From assembly GCA_032717465.1 (NCBI GenBank), contig CM064632.1, positions 26,585,433 through 26,649,432 of the forward strand: a stretch of 64,000 nucleotides of DNA, in the 5' to 3' direction. Positions 1-11,879 of the stretch are shown in pieces. The notes below the pieces were generated by a model. That model was not told where the DNA came from, ran no database searches, and saw only the letters and a program-made list of their open reading frames with translations. Each line of letters starts with the position of its first letter. The first letter of the stretch is position 1. The DNA is from Coenobita brevimanus (lineage: Eukaryota > Arthropoda > Malacostraca > Decapoda > Coenobitidae). The translations under genes and the position numbers were made by a program.

Positions 1-60
1 CTCTTGTTCCTGTATATAAACGTCTGAAAAAAAAAAAATAATGAAATGGATATTGCGTAC

Positions 61-855
61 TCAGACTGAAGGAGTTAAAACAGAGTGAGGGGAGACTGAA
101 GGAGTTAAAACGGAGTGAGGGGAGACAGAAAGGGTTAAAACAGTGAGGGGAGACTGAAGGGATTAGAACAGAGTGAGGGGAGACTGAAGGGATTAGAACA
201 GAGTGAGGGGAGACTGAAGGGGTTGAAACAGAGTGAGGGAAGACTGAAGGGGTTGAATCAGAGTGAGGGGAGACTGAAAGGGTTAAAACAGTGAGGGGAG
301 ACTAAAGGGGTAAAAACAGAGTGAAGGGAGACTGAAAGGGTTATAACAGTGGGGGAAGACTGAAGGGGTTGAAACAGAGTGAGGGGAGACTGAAGGGGTT
401 AAAACAGAGTGAGGGGAGACTGAAGGGGTTAAAGCTGAATGAAGGGAGACTGAAGGGTTTAAAACAGATTGAGGGGAGCTGGGAGACTGAAAGGGCTAAG
501 AATGAGGGGAAACTGAAGGGGTAAAAACAGAGTGGGGGAGACTGAAATGATTAAGAGTGAGGGTAGACTGAAGGGTTAAAACAGAGCGAGGGGAGACTGA
601 AGGGGTTAAAACAGTGAGGGGGGGACTGAAGGAGTTAAAACAGAGTGAGGGGAGACTGAAGGGGTTAAAACAGTGAGGGGGGACTGAAGGGGTTAAAACA
701 GTGAGGGGGGACTGAAGGGGTTAAAACAGAGTGAGGGGAGACTGAAGGGGTTAAAACAGTGAGGGGGGACTGAAGGAGTTAAAACAGAGCGAGGGGAGAC
801 TGAAGGTGTTAAAACAGTGAGGGGGGACTGAAGGAATTAAAACAGTGAGGGGAAA
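61..855. repeat. 30-bp minisatellite array
   Basis: About 26 imperfect units of roughly 30 bp built on GACTGAAGGGGTTAAAACAG followed by AGTGAGGGGA. Some units lack the AGAGT segment, giving a shorter alternate unit. The core GAAGGGTTAAA resembles text in the array at 24.4-25.3 kb and in scattered single copies. Confidence 0.95.
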
Positions 856-1954
856 TGACTAGGGTGTTGGAGCACAAGGCTTTTAACACTCGCATAGTTG
901 ATTCCCCCTTAGTTCGTTACTGCACCAGACTCCAACGATGTAATTCAGCTGATTGGATCATAGGAGCCTGGAACTGTCAATATTAGTGCTGCGGAGTTCC
1001 ATGATGGCGAGAACAGTTCTTGTATTTTGCTCTAATGAACCTTGGACGACTTTATTCAGCTGAGATATAGTCATTGGAGCCTGACTGTTACTAGTGGTAC
1101 CGTTTACTCTCTTCTTGGACTTTATTCCACCTTACCACAGACGATTCTTTTAGGATGGGAGTGAGTTACAGTAGCCTCAGAGTGTTAATATAGTGACCAT
1201 TAGCCTACGTCGTGTCATTTATTTCTTTTTCGTTCGCATTTTTTGTTCCGTATCGCCAGACGATCGTTTTTAGCTGGATGAGTCCAAGGAACCTGAGTGA
1301 TGGAAGCAGAGTAGTTGACAGATAGAAACACATGAGCAGTGAAAGGGTAGTAAGGCAGTAATCTCTCGTAGCCTTTTATAACTGAACTCTCACTCAAAAA
1401 AAAAAAAAAAAAGTCTGGCATTAGCAGGAATGGATTACCAGAATTGCCTCGATCATGAAAGGTTTAGTGGTGACAGTATTGACTCAGGTTCCTACAACTC
1501 AGTCAGTTGAATAAAATCATCTGTCGTCAGATGTTATAGAGTATTAATGGGAGGGTTAAGCAAGCAATATGAGGAAGAAGTGAATGTGTTGTAAAACAGC
1601 GAGAGTTAACTCAAGACGAGTTAGTTTTTTCTTTCTTTTTCTTCTAATTGACGCAGAAGACGTAGTTTTAGTGATCGTGTTTGTGTGTGTATTATTATAT
1701 ATTGAATGTCTGATCGACTTTAGGTCAGTATTAGCATACGGTATGTAAAATGTTGAGGTTTGAAAAGAAGTGACTTGACTGTTGCATATCGATCATAGAT
1801 CTCTGTCACGGATCAGGGTCAAAGTTCAGGGCGCAGCGTACCACATGAATGCCTGATTCTATTCAGGTAAAACGTAATACTTACATAGTGTGTGAGAATG
1901 GGAAGATGTGCTTAGATTTTGATGCCGAACGATCAGACGTCAGTGACACAGATT
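856..1954. other. Non-coding stretch with dispersed motif copies
   Basis: No coding potential. Contains several copies of the dispersed CAGACGATTTTATTCAGC motif: near 1046-1066, 1135-1154, 1254-1274 and, inverted, 1506-1523. Linked text such as GGAGCCTGA and GAGTGTTAATA also recurs. An A-run of 17 lies near 1395-1412. Confidence 0.6.
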
Positions 1955-2108
1955 GGGGGTGGCGGTGGCTCAATTGGTAGAGAGGTGGCCTGCAGTCCTA
2001 CGGGACCCAGGTTCAAATCCCCGCTGGGGTTGGGAGCAGTTTAAGGATCTGAATTTCATAAAATTAGACTTTACTGATCCACCAGAAGACTCGCCGACAT
2101 GTAAAAAT
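1955..2108 (+). mobile_element. SINE-A, 5' tRNA-derived half (interrupted copy)
   Basis: The head resembles a tRNA promoter: an A-box-like TGGCTCAATTGGTAGAG near 1967 and a B-box GGTTCAAATCC near 2011. It is followed by the SINE-A body (CAGTTTAAGGATCTGAATTTC, CAGAAGAC, CGCCGACATG). Other copies lie at 6.26-6.60 kb, 10.41-10.73 kb and 42.12-42.35 kb. This copy stops inside the body at about 2108, where LINE-A begins, and resumes at about 4830. Confidence 0.88.
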
Positions 2109-4829
2109 CTATCTATCTATCTATATACCTAGGCTGCTTCCCCCAAGGAAAGGGAGGTAGCCGAGACAGGACGACACACTCCCCATTTACTCATCCATTC
2201 AAACACATTCATTCGCATCTTAGCCCCAAAGGGGAGAACGGACAGATCCTCACCGCACCACACCGCACAAAGGTCAACTGCGCAATGCAATCAGTGACAT
2301 CCGCAGCAGGGCCCGACAGCAGAGCTGGTTTACCCCTGCCACATCATAACAGACTCATCCCCTTACCCGCACCTGACATGAAATAGCTGATCAGACCAAA
2401 TACGGGAGAATATCCCCTCAGGGCTGCGTCATCACTTATTCATTCACAATTTCTCTCCATTTATTTCTGTCACGCACAGCCACTCTTCCTTGCTCAACAG
2501 ACATCGCTCTCGCATCCAGCGCTCTCTTCATACCATCCATCCATCCTATTCGTGGTCTTCCTCTCAGCCTTACACCTCTCACATCAGATCTAGTTATCTT
2601 TTTCACCAATCGCTCATTATCCATTCTCTCCATATGCCCAAACCATCGCAACACCCTCTGCTCAACTCTACCAGCCATCTCCCGAACAACTCCAGTTCTC
2701 CTTCGCACTTCATCATTCCGCACTCGATCCATACGCGTCACTCCACACATACTCCTCAGACACCTCATCTCCATTACATTCAAACTTTTCCTCTCTGCTA
2801 CACCCATATTCCATGTTTCAGCCCCATATAATGCAGTCGGTACAATAACACCCTCATACAGACTTCTCTTTACATTCATTCTAAGCGAACGACATCTAAA
2901 CACTTTTTTCATTCCTCCCAGCACCTTTCCTACTTCATTTATTCTAAACTTCACTTCTGCATCTATTCTTCCATCCACAGCAACATGTGACCCTAGATAT
3001 TTAAAACACTCTAACCTCCTCAAGCAACTCGCCATTCAAAATTATATTCATCCCCCTACCATCTACCAACCTCGAACACTTCATCAGTTTACTCTTATTC
3101 TCATTTACTTTCAATTTACTCCTTTCACACACCCTTCCAAACTCCTCTACCAACTGTCTCAATCTCTCCTCTGAATCAGCCACCAGTGCAGTATCATCTG
3201 CAAACAGCAGCTGCTTCAGATTCCACTCTCCACCATCAACATTCACCAGACTCAGACCTCCACCTAAAACTCTTGCATTCACCTCCCTTACAACACCATC
3301 CATGTAAATATTAAACAACCAAGGCGACATCACACATCCCTGTCGCAGCCCCACTCTCACGGGAAACCACTCACAGCATTTCCCACTCTTACACACGCTC
3401 TACTATTTACATAAAAACTTTTCACCCCTTTTAGTAACCTACCATCAAGTCCATACAATCTTAAAACAGTCCACAAAGCCTCCTTATCAATTCTATCATA
3501 CGCTTTCTCTAAATCCATAAATGCCCAAAACACATCCTTGCTTTTCGCTAAATACTTTTCACACGCTTGTCTCACCACAAACACCTGATCCACGCATCCC
3601 CTCCCTTTCCTAAAGCCACACTGCTCATCACCAATCACTCCCTCTGTACCCTTTCTAACTCTCATAATTAACACTCCACCATACACCTTACCTTCAACAC
3701 TCAACAGACTTATACCCCTAGAGCTAGTACATTCATACTTATCACCCTTGCCTTTATACAAGGGACCACACAAGCACTTGTCCAGTCAACTGGCACCATA
3801 CCTTTCACAAAGCACACATTCAACAATCTTACTAACCAGTCAACAATAGTCATTCCACCACCCTTCAGGCATTCCACAGCACACACATCCATACCTGCAG
3901 CTTTCCCTGTTTTCATCTCCTTTACTGCCTTCTCCATTTCCTCCTTCGTGATCAAAGAATCATTCAACTCTCCCAACACATTTATTCCTTGCACCCTTCC
4001 ATCCGCCACAATCTCAGCCACTCTTTCCTCCTCTACATTTAACAATCTTTCAAAATACTCATCCTATCTCTTCCTTACTGCATCCATCTCAGTTAACATC
4101 CTTCCGTCCTCTGCTTTTTCTCACTCTTCCTTCCCAGACTTTCCCTTTGGCACCCTTTTCACCTCCTTCCAAAACATTTTCTTATTCTGTTGAAAATTCT
4201 CTGTCAGCCACCTACCCCACCTCTCATCTGCTGCCACTTTAGCATCATGCACAGCCCTTCTCGCCCTATTCCTCTTTTCCTTATACCTCTCATATGACAT
4301 CTCATCCTTCCTCTGCAGCCACACTTCATATGCACGTCTCTTCTCAGCCACAGCCATACTTATTTCCTCGCACCACCATTCACTTCCTTTTCTTACACCA
4401 CCACCCACACGTCTCACACCACACACCTCTTCTGCATGCCCCACCACAGCACTCTTAAATAACTGCCATTCCTCCTCCACACTGCCATTTTCCCGATCTT
4501 TCACTGCGTTCCACTCATCTTTCAATTTCTCCTGATACTCTATTTTTTTTCTCTCTTTTATCCAACTCACTCACTTTCAAAACCTCCCTGCCACACCTAT
4601 CCCTCCAAGCTCTCACCCATCTTTTACCTACTCTTAACTTTCCCTCCACCAGGTAGTGGTCAGACATACCTCCACCCTCCCCTCTCAGAACTCTCACATC
4701 CAACAATCTTCCTATTACATTCCTAGACACAACCACATAGTCCATCAAAGCTCTGTCAACAACCCTTCCACCCTCCTGTCTCACTCATGTATACTTATAA
4801 ATATCTTTCTTCTCAAACAGCGTATTTCC
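2109..4829 (-). mobile_element. LINE-A, 5'-truncated non-LTR retrotransposon inserted in SINE-A
   Basis: Minus-strand non-LTR retrotransposon. Its 3' end carries a TAGA-type tail near 2110-2130, and its 5' end is truncated inside the endonuclease domain at about 4826. Both flanks read as the same SINE-A copy, so the insertion point is visible. About 330 bp of 3' UTR lies between the tail and the coding stop near 2436. The clade is uncertain from the text alone; the protein resembles the endonuclease-reverse transcriptases common in decapod genomes. Confidence 0.88.
2436..4820 (-). pseudogene. Broken endonuclease-reverse transcriptase of LINE-A
   Basis: The polyprotein copies its own RNA into the genome by target-primed reverse transcription. 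The endonuclease end is visible (SDHYLV near 4660) after a premature stop at about 4785, where a Trp of the KYT-W context is expected. The linker follows, then reverse transcriptase with GKAAGMDVC (about 3900), FMDLEKAYDRI (about 3520), GLRQGCVMSPWLFNIYMDG (about 3300) and the catalytic FADD (about 3200). The C-terminus (YGAETW, RWFGHMERM) ends at 2436. Reading-frame changes lie near 4560, 3750, 3370 and 3010, with stops near 4121 and about 4050. Overall similarity is well preserved, so the decay is moderate. No ATG-led intact gene remains. Confidence 0.88.
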
Positions 4830-4985
4830 CCGCTAATACCAGTAAACCAGTCCAGTATGGGACGGTGGGTGTTAGCGCCGAAGTGGTGACATGTAGAGAT
4901 GTATGGTATGTAGGAGGACTACAGGGCCTTGAGAGTAGGCTGTGAAGCCTATAGTCGGACACTTAAAAACAAAACAAAAAAACAA
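4830..4985 (+). mobile_element. SINE-A, 3' half (interrupted copy)
   Basis: Continues the SINE-A body after LINE-A: CCGCTAATACCAG, GCGCCGAAGTGGTGACATG, AGGAGGACTAC, GTGAAGCCTATAGTCGGACA, then an A-rich tail. It matches the 3' halves at 6.26-6.45 kb and 10.55-10.73 kb. Confidence 0.88.
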
Positions 4986-6255
4986 TGGCGTACCTATGGG
5001 AGGGAGAAAATGAAGGACGCATTAAAGCTAGTAAGACACTAACATTGCCTTTGGGAAACAAGGTACAGATTAAATAGCGTTATGCCTTGAATACAAATAA
5101 TAAGGAATATTCTGTTAATGAATATGATACTGTTATTATCAGTCTAATCACCTAATGTTGCAGCCTCATTGACAGTTGGTTTAAAAACAGCATTCGTGTG
5201 TTGAAGGCACAATTTTACTGGTGCCTTGGTAAGTTGACAGCAGTTCCTGCATAAAGTTTATGCTTTTTGATTCTCCTCCCCAGAAATGTGTACGTTACAG
5301 CACCGCAAAAGCAAAGTCAGTGTGGTTTGCTTGTACTGCAATATATTATTTAGATGGGTATATAAGCTGCGTGATTCCCACATAGTCAGAAAACACTAAT
5401 GTGAGGGAAAAGAAAACCACAAAAGAGAATTCAGAACACATATTATTTATACATTAACTCACAGAATTACAAGGTCAGGAGGCTAGTACTCAAGGTCAGG
5501 AGGTTGATACTTAGTTGATACTCATTGTTAATCATTTAAAACTAAGGGTCAAAAGACTGACACTGAAAGTCAGAAAGCTAGCACTCGGGGTGATGAAGTA
5601 ACGGCACCCAAACAGCTCATTAAGGGTGGAAGTAGGCAGTAAACGTGCTGGTTTATCGATGCTGCCTCAGTTACAGAGACTGGGGTAAATTTACAGCATC
5701 TACCCCCACTCCGCCGCAGAAAACAAACAAAAATCGTCGCCAAGGTCAAGGCTTCGCATTGCTTTCTGGGCTGTTTTGACCTACATTTTGTTCCACCAGA
5801 TGCTTAGATAAGATTTTTTCCCCCTCGAACTTGAGTTAATTACGGTAACTCCTTCATTGGGAGAGGGGTGTCCTAACATCTAGTTAATCGTCATGCGTTT
5901 AGAAGCTTCACTGATTACTTGATAGTTTACTTAACTACTTTTTTTTTTTTTCGTGATTTCGTGCTTGGCTGCTTCCATCTTCTCGCATAGTGATTGTTTG
6001 TTCTTTCATATTACTTGGTAGCTTCATTACTTGCTTGCATTTTCACTTGTTCACTTTTTTCCTTACTCCACCTTCACCCAACATGTACTGTGCAAGATTG
6101 AGTCTCCATTTCCTTCCTTGATTATTTTTCTGATTAGTTGCTGATTTCTTGCATGGTTTTCTTGCTTGATTTCTTGCTTGATTCATTTCTGAATTATTTG
6201 AGTTTTACTTGTATGCTTGCGTGCTTGCTTGATTTCTTACTTGCTTGTTTATTTA
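4986..6255. other. Non-coding, no recognised element
   Basis: AT-rich text without long open frames. Weak internal repetition of AAGGTCAGGAGG near 5473-5510. From about 5960 to 6255 it becomes a T-rich region with repeated CTTGCTTGATTTCTTGC text, a degenerate minisatellite that resumes at 6600-6810 on the other side of SINE-A copy 2. Confidence 0.5.
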
Positions 6256-6597
6256 TTTTATTTTTTTTCATGTGTCCGACATTGGGCATAGGCTACACAA
6301 CCTGCTCTCAAGGACCAGTAATCCTTCTACATTCCATACACCTCTACGTGTCACCACTTCGGCGCTAACACTCACCGTCCATATTGAATACATGCTAGGG
6401 CTATCTCATACAGGACTGGTGTGTTTGTATTAGCGGGGGTATTTTTACGACATGTCGGCGGGTCTTCTGGTAGATTAGTAAGGTCTGCTTTTTTATGAAA
6501 TTCAAATCCTTAAACTGTTCCCTGCCCCGGCGGGGATTTGAACCTGGGTCCGGTAGGACTGCAGGCCACCTTTCTACCGCTTGCCCCAGCCTCACTA
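6256..6597 (-). mobile_element. SINE-A copy 2, near full length
   Basis: Minus-strand copy. The 5' tRNA-like head lies at about 6530-6597 (B-box GGTTCAAATCC at about 6540). The body runs through CGCCGACATGTCGTAAAAAT and GCGCCGAAGTGGTGACACG to GTCGGACACATGAAAAAAAA at 6256-6275. It sits inside the CTTGCTTGATT degenerate repeat, which continues on both sides. Confidence 0.9.
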
Positions 6598-7055
6598 CAA
6601 CCTGCTGTATGTGTTTAAGGCCCTGTTTTTGTTTAATTCTGTCATGCTTTCTTGTTTTCTTTCTTCTTTGCATTATTATTTGTTTCTCTGGTGGATTTCT
6701 TATTTATTTGCTTGCAGTTAATTTCTTACTTGCTTGCTTGTGTCCTTGATAATTGGGTACTTCTTTGCATCTCTGCCCTCTAGAATGATTGATTGCTTAC
6801 TTGCTCTCCTGCTTGTTTACTTCAGTCTCAGTCACCACTTACTGTGCGTACTCGTCCTGCATGCCTGGCGGACCATCCTCAGAGGGCGAGTAGACTGAAT
6901 CAGACGTAGTTTACCAAGTTAATTTCCTTCTGTTGGCCCAGGCTCGTGGGCGTGCTGTCTGTAGTGAGGTCAGACGTTTGTTTACACTTACTGGATTATG
7001 TAAATGATCTTAACCGATTTACAACTTTCAATGCATTTAACTGTCATCGTTTTAA
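6598..7055. other. Non-coding, CTTGCTTG-type degenerate repeat then unique DNA
   Basis: 6610-6830 continues the T-rich CTTGCTTG text; 6840-7055 is unclassified. No gene seen. Confidence 0.45.
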
Positions 7056-7265
7056 GGTTCGTATTCCCAGTGGTTAAGGAAGCTCCCTAACACCTCACCC
7101 TTAGCGATTTATTTTTGGATGAGGCTGACTGAGATCGTTGTGTACGTACTCACGCAGAGTATGGTGATACTAGAGTGATATAAGTAACAAGAAGACGGTA
7201 AGGTGCAATAAGCAAAGTAAATAAGAGGTCTTAGGGAGCTTCCTTAACCTTTGGGAGTACCGGCC
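7056..7265. mobile_element. MITE-like palindromic element, copy a
   Basis: About 210 bp with terminal inverted repeats of about 35 bp. The left end contains GGTTAAGGAAGCTCCCTAA (7072-7090) and the right end TTAGGGAGCTTCCTTAACC (7231-7249), an exact inverse. The interior holds GCAGAGTATGGTGATACTAG and AAGGTGCAATAAG, shared with the copies near 16.2, 21.6/23.7, 26.3 and 49.7 kb. No coding capacity. The superfamily is not determined because target duplications are not obvious. Confidence 0.85.
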
Positions 7266-7603
7266 TAACCCTTGATTCCTAAGGCGTATTTCTTCCTTCA
7301 TTTTTGCAGTAACAAGGCGATTTTTTCAGATCAGGCGATGTTTTCCTACCTTGAGGGGTCAGGTATGACTTTCATTAATTCTTTCACACGTAAATGTCAC
7401 TCCTGAATAAATTACATCACCTGGATGTTCCAAAGCGTAGACCAGCAACATACGTAATCAAAGTGATTTTTTTTTTCTTTTTTATTCGGCTTTGAATTTT
7501 GAAGTGTTTGTTTGCTGTATGAGTGAAGATGAAAATAGAAGCAAGCCTTCTCATACACTAATTCAGCATAGGATATACTGTATACTAAACACGACCCTTC
7601 GAT

Positions 7604-8086
7604 TTTCACGAAGTGCTCTATAAACGTGACCTAAATTGGCGTCTCTCCATCTGGAAAGCTGTGATGTAACAATAGATTAACACTAGAATATGATGCTAGT
7701 CGCGAAGAAGTGCCATGGAATCGACCCAGAATTGTCATCTGTCCGTCATGAATGCTTCAGTGTAACGGTAAATGAACACTAGAATATGATGCTAGTCACG
7801 AAGAAGTGCTATGGAAATGACCTAAAATTGCCATCTCTCCATCTTGAAAGCTGCATTGTAACAATAGACTAACACTTGAACATGATGCTAGTCGCGAAAA
7901 AGTGCTTTATAAATGTGACCTAAAACTACCCTCTCTCCATCTTGAAAGCTGCTATGTAACAGTAAATTAACACCTGAGTATGATGTTAGTCACGAAGAAG
8001 TGCAGTGGAAACGACCTAAAATTGTCATCTATACATCTTGAAAGCTGCGATGTAACAATAGATCAACTCTTGTATGTGATGTTAAA
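7604..8086. repeat. Tandem array, about 115-bp unit (DR family), about 4 units
   Basis: Each unit carries CATCTTGAAAGCTGC, TGTAACAATAGATTAACAC, ATGATGCTAGTC and CGAAGAAGTGC. The same text occurs as single dispersed copies at 15.85-16.08, 26.93-27.13, 33.10-33.31, 40.80-41.01 and 42.43-42.66 kb. Confidence 0.9.
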
Positions 8087-8318
8087 GTAGTCTAACTTTC
8101 CTAGATAAGGTATACAAATTTTTTATATCTTTGCCCGAAAATGGAGATAGTTCTTTACCTTTTTTAAATATAATATTTGGCAGGTAGCTAGAATATAATG
8201 CGAAGCTGCTGTTTATGGTAAAAATTTTTAGTGCACTGAAGATTGTATGGGAACAGTTGAATGAAATCGTCTGTCTGTAGTTGGCATTATGTTTGAGAAT
8301 GGGTAAATAAAATCGTCT

Positions 8319-8321
<3 letters not shown>

Positions 8322-8399
<78 letters not shown>

Positions 8400-8400
8400 T
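8322..8400. repeat. (AT)n microsatellite
   Basis: About 35 uninterrupted AT dinucleotides with one C near 8393. Preceded by two copies of AATAAAATCGTCTG-like text at 8256-8320. Confidence 0.97.
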
Positions 8401-8920
8401 TATTACCATAAGAACAGCTGTATAAGACCGTCATTCGTTAGTTGGAGTTAAAAAGGAATTTAAGATAGGCTATTAGGTAGTGGTTGTGGCGGATTAGGAA
8501 AAAAAAATAGTGGATAAATTCAATTCCCTGGTGTAAGCTGGAAGTAAAAAGAAATTGTATAATATTTGTCAATAGTTTTGGCTCCAAGGAATGTGATAAG
8601 AACAGTTTAAATATTACCCTTTGCAGGAAAACAAGAAACAGTTATTATTTCCCCTCCGGGTTCTTAGAAAATTAGGACGACCAGAATCCAGATGAATAAA
8701 AGCCTTAGACGTTACCGACAACCAAGACCTTCAAGTTGTAGGTGCGCTAAGAATGTAAGGAATTGCTGTATAAAATCGTAAGGCAACAGCAGGAGTAAGA
8801 CCGAGATTTTTGCATTATTTGTGAGAGGAAAATTAACGTAAGAAGAAACGGAGGAGAAGCAGCTGAATAAAATCAATAAAATCGCCAGGAGTTACCTATC
8901 TGAGTAAAATACAAGGCCCT

Positions 8921-8921
<1 letters not shown>
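8401..8921. other. Non-coding, dispersed motif fragments
   Basis: No gene. Contains loose variants of the AATAAAATCG motif near 8425, 8775 and 8865. Confidence 0.45.

Positions 8922-8962
<41 letters not shown>
8922..8962. repeat. (AG)n microsatellite
   Basis: About 20 perfect AG units. Confidence 0.97.
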
Positions 8963-8966
<4 letters not shown>

Positions 8967-9157
8967 AATGACTTCATGTGAATAAGGTGAAAGGTAGAGA
9001 GAGAGAAAAAACATAGGTGGGGAAATTAATCTCTTCATAGAGAGAGTCAATTTCGCGCATAATTAGGACATTCTAAATCCCCCGCTGCTTACTCCACCTG
9101 ACAACAAACTCAGCCGTCTTAAGTCCTAATCACCTGCAGTCTTTGTAACATACCCCC

Positions 9158-9160
<3 letters not shown>

Positions 9161-9206
<46 letters not shown>

Positions 9207-9895
9207 GTCTCTCTGTCTCTCTCTCTTCCGTATCTTTTCTCTTTCTCCTCCAGTTTCATCTTGTCTCCCTCACCTTCTCTTCTTACCCATTCTCTTTTTC
9301 TCGTCTCTCCCTTGTCCCTTTCTTCTTTTTCTATTCCGTTTCCCTTTTTCTTCTCTTTCTCTCACTTCTCTTTGCTCTCCATCTCTTGCCTACGCTCTTG
9401 CATTTGGCTCCCTTCTATCCCTCTTCCTTTTCTCTCTTTCTCTTCTCTTCTCCCTCCTCCATTTCTCTCCTTCTCCTTTCTTCCCGCTTCTCCATTTTTC
9501 TCCTTCTCTCTCCTCCATTTCTATCTATCTTCCTCCTGCATTTATCTCTTTATCTCCCTCCTCCAGTTTTCTCCTTCTCTTATCTCCCTCCTCCACTTCT
9601 CTCTTTCTCTTCTCCCCCTTCCCACTGTCTCCTCTCCCTCATCCTTCTCTCCTCTCCCTCCTCCATTTCTCTGCTCCTCTCTTCTCCCCCTTCCCCCAGT
9701 TTCCCTCTCTCACCCTTCTCTCTTCTCTCTCTCTCTCTCTCCTGCATTCTGTCCTTCTCTCTTCCTCCTCCATTTCTCTCCTCTCTTCTCCATCTTCCCC
9801 CTGTCTCCTCTCTCTCACCCTTCTCTCTGCTCCCGCCTCCATTCTCTCCTCCTCTCGTCTCCCTCTTCCTCCTGTCTCCTCTCCCCTCTCTTCTG
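9161..9895. repeat. (TC)n microsatellite grading into pyrimidine-rich minisatellite
   Basis: 9161-9228 is (TC)n with TG interruptions. 9230-9895 is almost purely pyrimidine on the plus strand, with repeated CTCCTCCATTTCTCTCC text. Long open frames here are products of the base bias and are not annotated as genes. Confidence 0.92.
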
Positions 9896-9924
9896 CAGCC
9901 GCCGTGAATAATTCCCAGCGTGTT

Positions 9925-10110
9925 GATGTACAGTCGTCAGCATAAATTCGCTGCAAGTCTACTAGTGTGATGCGAGTCGTTTTGTCTGGCAACAGTGTAA
10001 AGGGATGAGTTGCCACATGCACTTTTATACACTTTAACGATGTATTTTTCAAAAGTGGTACTAGAGACTACCTAGAGTACAATTCTCTGTATACCGTAAT
10101 TGATTAGCAT
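9925..10110 (+). repeat. Inverted-repeat arm, left
   Basis: About 185 bp whose reverse complement occurs at 11371-11565. Shared text includes TGTACAGTCGTCAGCA, AATTCGCTGCAAG and GTCGTTTTGTCTGGCAAC. Function unknown; probably an element present twice in opposite orientation. Confidence 0.8.
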
Positions 10111-10407
10111 AAAGAAGTGAAAAAGTGGACAGAATGTTATGGAACGACGTATGAGCGTAATACTCTGGTATTCTTCATTATAACAGTGTGTAAGCTCCCT
10201 TCCCCTCTCTCCCCCTTACTCCTCCTGATGTCCCCCCCACCCCTCCCTCTCCCTCCTACCCCCCACTCACTTTCATGCCTCTCCACTGTCTCCTCTCCCC
10301 ACCCTCTTTACCGTCATTCATTTATCCACGGCACTAACCTGATTGGCGCATCGCAATTCTCTCTTGACTGTTTTCTAAACCGAGTCTGCCTTACTCCCAG
10401 TTGCTAG

Positions 10408-10726
10408 CAGTAAGAGAGGTGGGCTGCAGTCCTACCAGACCCAGGTTCAAATCCCGCCTGGGGCAGGGAACAGTTTAAGGATTTGAATTTCATAAAAGCA
10501 GACTTTACCGATCTACCAGAAGACCCGCCGACATGTCGTAAAATTACCTCCACTAATATGAATACACCAGTCCTGTACGCGACAGCCCTAGCATGTATTC
10601 AATATGGACGGTGGATGTTCACGCCGAAGTGGTGACATTCAGAGGTGTATGGTATGAAGGAGGACTACTGGGTCTTGGAAGCAGGCTGTGAAGCCTATGC
10701 CCAGAGTCGGACACATAAAAAAAAAA
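10408..10726 (+). mobile_element. SINE-A copy 3, slightly 5'-truncated
   Basis: Starts just after the A-box region. The B-box GGTTCAAATCC lies at about 10444. The body (CAGTTTAAGGATTTGAATTTC, CGCCGACATGTCGTAAAAT, CGCCGAAGTGGTGACATTC) ends in AGTCGGACACATAAAAAAAA at 10707-10726. Confidence 0.9.
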
Positions 10727-11370
10727 TATCCAAGGTTTATTATCAATATTCCTTCCTGTTCTAGTCCCATTCTTACCCTCCTCGTCTCCTTCCCACTCCT
10801 CTCCAGTTGTCTTTCTGTTCTCCACCCTTTGGCACTACCAACAGCCGGGAGATACAGGAACATTGAGGTCTCGTTCTTGTGATATATTCCTTGCTAGTAT
10901 TTGGTTGAGTGAGCCTGGAAGTCTGTGCCTATTATATCAGTAGGCGAAATTAAACAAACATTTGTGCCCACTCCTCCTACTTCTCGCCCTCTCTCTTCCC
11001 TAGGAAAATGTTCCCATTCTCCTCATACTGTTCACTGAATCACGAAGCAGTATCAGAAACACTAAAGTTTCGAACTGCTGCATCATGTGTGGAGTAACGA
11101 GTGGGAGAGAGAGACTGTCGCATGGCATGAAACTCTCGAGTGTTGAGGAGCAAAAAGGTTAGAGGAATAAACAAGAAATAGAAAAGAGTGTGGTTTATTA
11201 CGTAGATTAGCGTTGTGGGTGATATAAGGTAGACAGGGCGGAGAGAGAGAGGAGTGGAGATGAAGGATAGTGGGAGAGGGAAGGAGGAGGGGAGGGACAA
11301 AGGATGGATACGAGGGAGAGAACAGGAGTTTCACCACGCGACAACATTCATCAGTCGTCTTTTGCACATT
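10727..11370. other. Non-coding, no recognised element
   Basis: No coding gene. 11220-11330 is a purine-rich segment. Confidence 0.45.
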
Positions 11371-11565
11371 TTTGCGCTAATCAGATATAAAGAATATTGC
11401 ATTTTGGGTGATTTATAGTACTAATTCTTACAAACACGTCTTTAAAGCATATAAAAGCCTGTGTGGCAACTAGTTCCCATACAACGTTGCCAGACAAAAC
11501 GACCCACATCACACGAGCAGGCTTGCAGCGAATTTGTGCTGACGACTGTACATAAGCTGGCAGGA
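11371..11565 (-). repeat. Inverted-repeat arm, right
   Basis: Reverse-complement partner of 9925-10110: GTTGCCAGACAAAACGAC, CTTGCAGCGAATTTG, TGCTGACGACTGTACA. Similarity is strongest over 11430-11560 and weakens toward 11371. Confidence 0.8.
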
Positions 11566-11669
11566 GGAGAATTTGCTGCTGGTGGGGAGGCAAACAGAGG
11601 CGTTTATGTGTTGATTGTGTGTGCTGGTGTTTGAGGAGGGAGGTGTTCTGTGTGCTATTGGTTATTGTG

Positions 11670-11671
<2 letters not shown>

Positions 11672-11721
<50 letters not shown>
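11672..11721. repeat. (TG)n microsatellite
   Basis: About 25 TG units, followed by TG-rich degenerate text to about 11870. Confidence 0.96.
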
Positions 11722-11723
<2 letters not shown>

Positions 11724-11879
11724 TGCGTGGGTGCGTGCGCGCGAGCGCTTGTAAAGTGGTTTATGTGTTTGTATTGATGGCTGTGTTGTTGTATTGATGG
11801 TTGTGCTGTTTGAATGGTATTGGTTGAGTGTTCTTGTGTGTTGACGGTGTAGGTGTGTGAGCGTTGGTACTGTGGTCAA

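Noticed and set aside
1967..2035. Possible tRNA gene at the head of SINE-A
   Set aside because: The same head with the same 3' body occurs in several copies, so it is a SINE.
9261..9911. Open frame of over 200 codons, serine/leucine/proline-rich
   Set aside because: Lies wholly in a pyrimidine-rich degenerate repeat; several overlapping frames are open at once, as base bias predicts.
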